Source of the DNA: Paenibacillaceae bacterium
Lineage (GTDB): Bacteria > Bacillota > Bacilli > Paenibacillales > Paenibacillaceae
NCBI GenBank assembly: GCA_004134985.1
Contig: REGQ01000002.1
Location: 87,137 to 151,136, forward strand
DNA: 64,000 bases
Reading direction: 5' to 3'
Of the stretch, positions 63,640 to 64,000 are shown in pieces; position 1 is the first letter of the stretch, and each line of letters begins with the position of its first letter. Below the pieces are notes generated by a model that did no database searches, was not told the DNA's origin, and saw only the letters and a list, made by a program, of their open reading frames with translations. Position numbers and translations under genes: made by a program.

Positions 63640-64000
63640 GGCGCGGGGCGGCCTTGCTGCGCTGGCACGGCGGATGCGCGGCCTTGCTGCGCTAGCACGG
63701 CGGATGCGCGGCTTGCTGCGCTAGCACGGCGGATGCGCGGCTTGCTGCGCTGGCACGGCGGATGCGCGGCCTTGCTGCGCTGGCACGGCGGATGCGTGGC
63801 TTTGCTGCGCTAGCACAGCGGATGCGCGGCTTTGCTGCGCCAGCACGGCGGATGCGCGGCTTTGCTGCGCTGGCACGGCGGATGCGCGGCTTTGCTGCGC
63901 TAGCACGGCGGATGCGCGGCTTTGCTGCGCTAGCACGGCCGATGCGCGGCTTTGCTGCGCTGGCACGGCGGATGCGCGGCTTTGCTGCGCTAGCACGGCC
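63640..64000. repeat. 29/30-bp GC-rich minisatellite, at least 11 copies, running off the window
   Basis: CGGATGCG(C/T)G recurs at 63671, 63701, 63730, 63759, 63789, 63819, 63849, 63879, 63909, 63939 and 63969. Most units are 30 bp and two are 29 bp. Units carry GCTTTGCTGCGCTAGCACGG. On the minus strand the 30-bp units read a 10-residue Ala/Gln/Ser repeat, but the 29-bp units break the frame and no ribosome site is seen, so coding is unlikely. Confidence 0.9.

Noticed and set aside
63030..63698. Long minus-strand frame opposite the nitroreductase
   Set aside because: It is antisense to a clear nitroreductase with a good start and terminator; the open frame follows from high GC at third positions and the minisatellite.
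63640..64000. CRISPR array
   Set aside because: The units are head-to-tail repeats without spacers and no cas genes are nearby.

Overview
The window looks like chromosomal DNA of a spore-forming Paenibacillus-type Firmicute. Supporting signs are strong AGGAGG ribosome binding sites with frequent TTG/GTG starts, two very large S-layer-homology (SLH) proteins, a YyaC-type sporulation protein, HelD, DUF1128, DUF6483, several AraC-family regulators (one membrane-bound with a sensor domain), an Lpl-type sugar ABC transporter without its own ATPase, and a Leloir galactose operon with a class II GalT. The genus is inferred from gene content; no rRNA or tRNA gene was seen.

Layout. 1-3.6 kb: nitroreductase (cut by the window edge), Rrf2 regulator, Tex. 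3.8-9.35 kb: an S-layer-anchored beta-helix/discoidin/Ig-like gene interrupted by one in-frame TAG. 9.7-11.7 kb: metallo-hydrolase, thioredoxin-like protein, DedA. 11.9-13.1 kb: a short membrane leader ORF overlapping a lipoprotein YidC, with the yidC Shine-Dalgarno sequence locked in a 12-bp hairpin. 13.1-13.9 kb: repeats and a structured RNA candidate. 13.9-17.7 kb: cupredoxin, two hypotheticals, O-antigen-ligase-like protein. 17.7-18.8 kb: decayed integrase region. 18.8-35.9 kb: a polysaccharide-utilisation locus with heparinase II/III, GH2, GH88, two permeases, a solute-binding lipoprotein, an S-layer-anchored beta-helix protein and a divergent AraC/sensor regulator. 36.2-39.2 kb: GGDEF and HD-GYP genes followed by a c-di-GMP-I riboswitch. 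39.5-41.4 kb: small conserved genes. 41.5-47.4 kb: galK-galE-galT plus an epimerase-like gene, with a divergent AraC regulator. 47.5-51 kb: XRE regulator, decayed aldo/keto reductase, YtxH protein, FAD oxidoreductase. 51.1-55.4 kb: uronate isomerase, MocA-type oxidoreductase, AraC regulator. 55.6-59.6 kb: SIS isomerase with ROK kinase, then HelD. 60-63.5 kb: ECF sigma factor with a membrane partner, ROK glucokinase, nitroreductase. The right edge is a 29/30-bp minisatellite.

How the parts work together. The 18.8-35.9 kb locus reads as one system. The surface beta-helix protein would attack a uronic-acid polysaccharide, the ABC transporter would import oligomers, and the lyase, unsaturated-uronyl hydrolase and GH2 enzyme would finish degradation in the cytoplasm. 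Both of its promoters carry the same three-copy operator (GCAAA-N4-GTTCAT) in the same geometry, and the transporter leader also carries a near-consensus cre site. The uronate isomerase at 51-52.5 kb could receive the released uronate, but that link is inferred.

The three observations most worth following are: (1) the leader ORF and SD-sequestering hairpin before yidC, which match the logic of the Bacillus MifM arrest peptide; (2) a c-di-GMP riboswitch 3' of the GGDEF/HD-GYP genes with no gene on its strand behind it; and (3) the repeated operator architecture of the polysaccharide locus.
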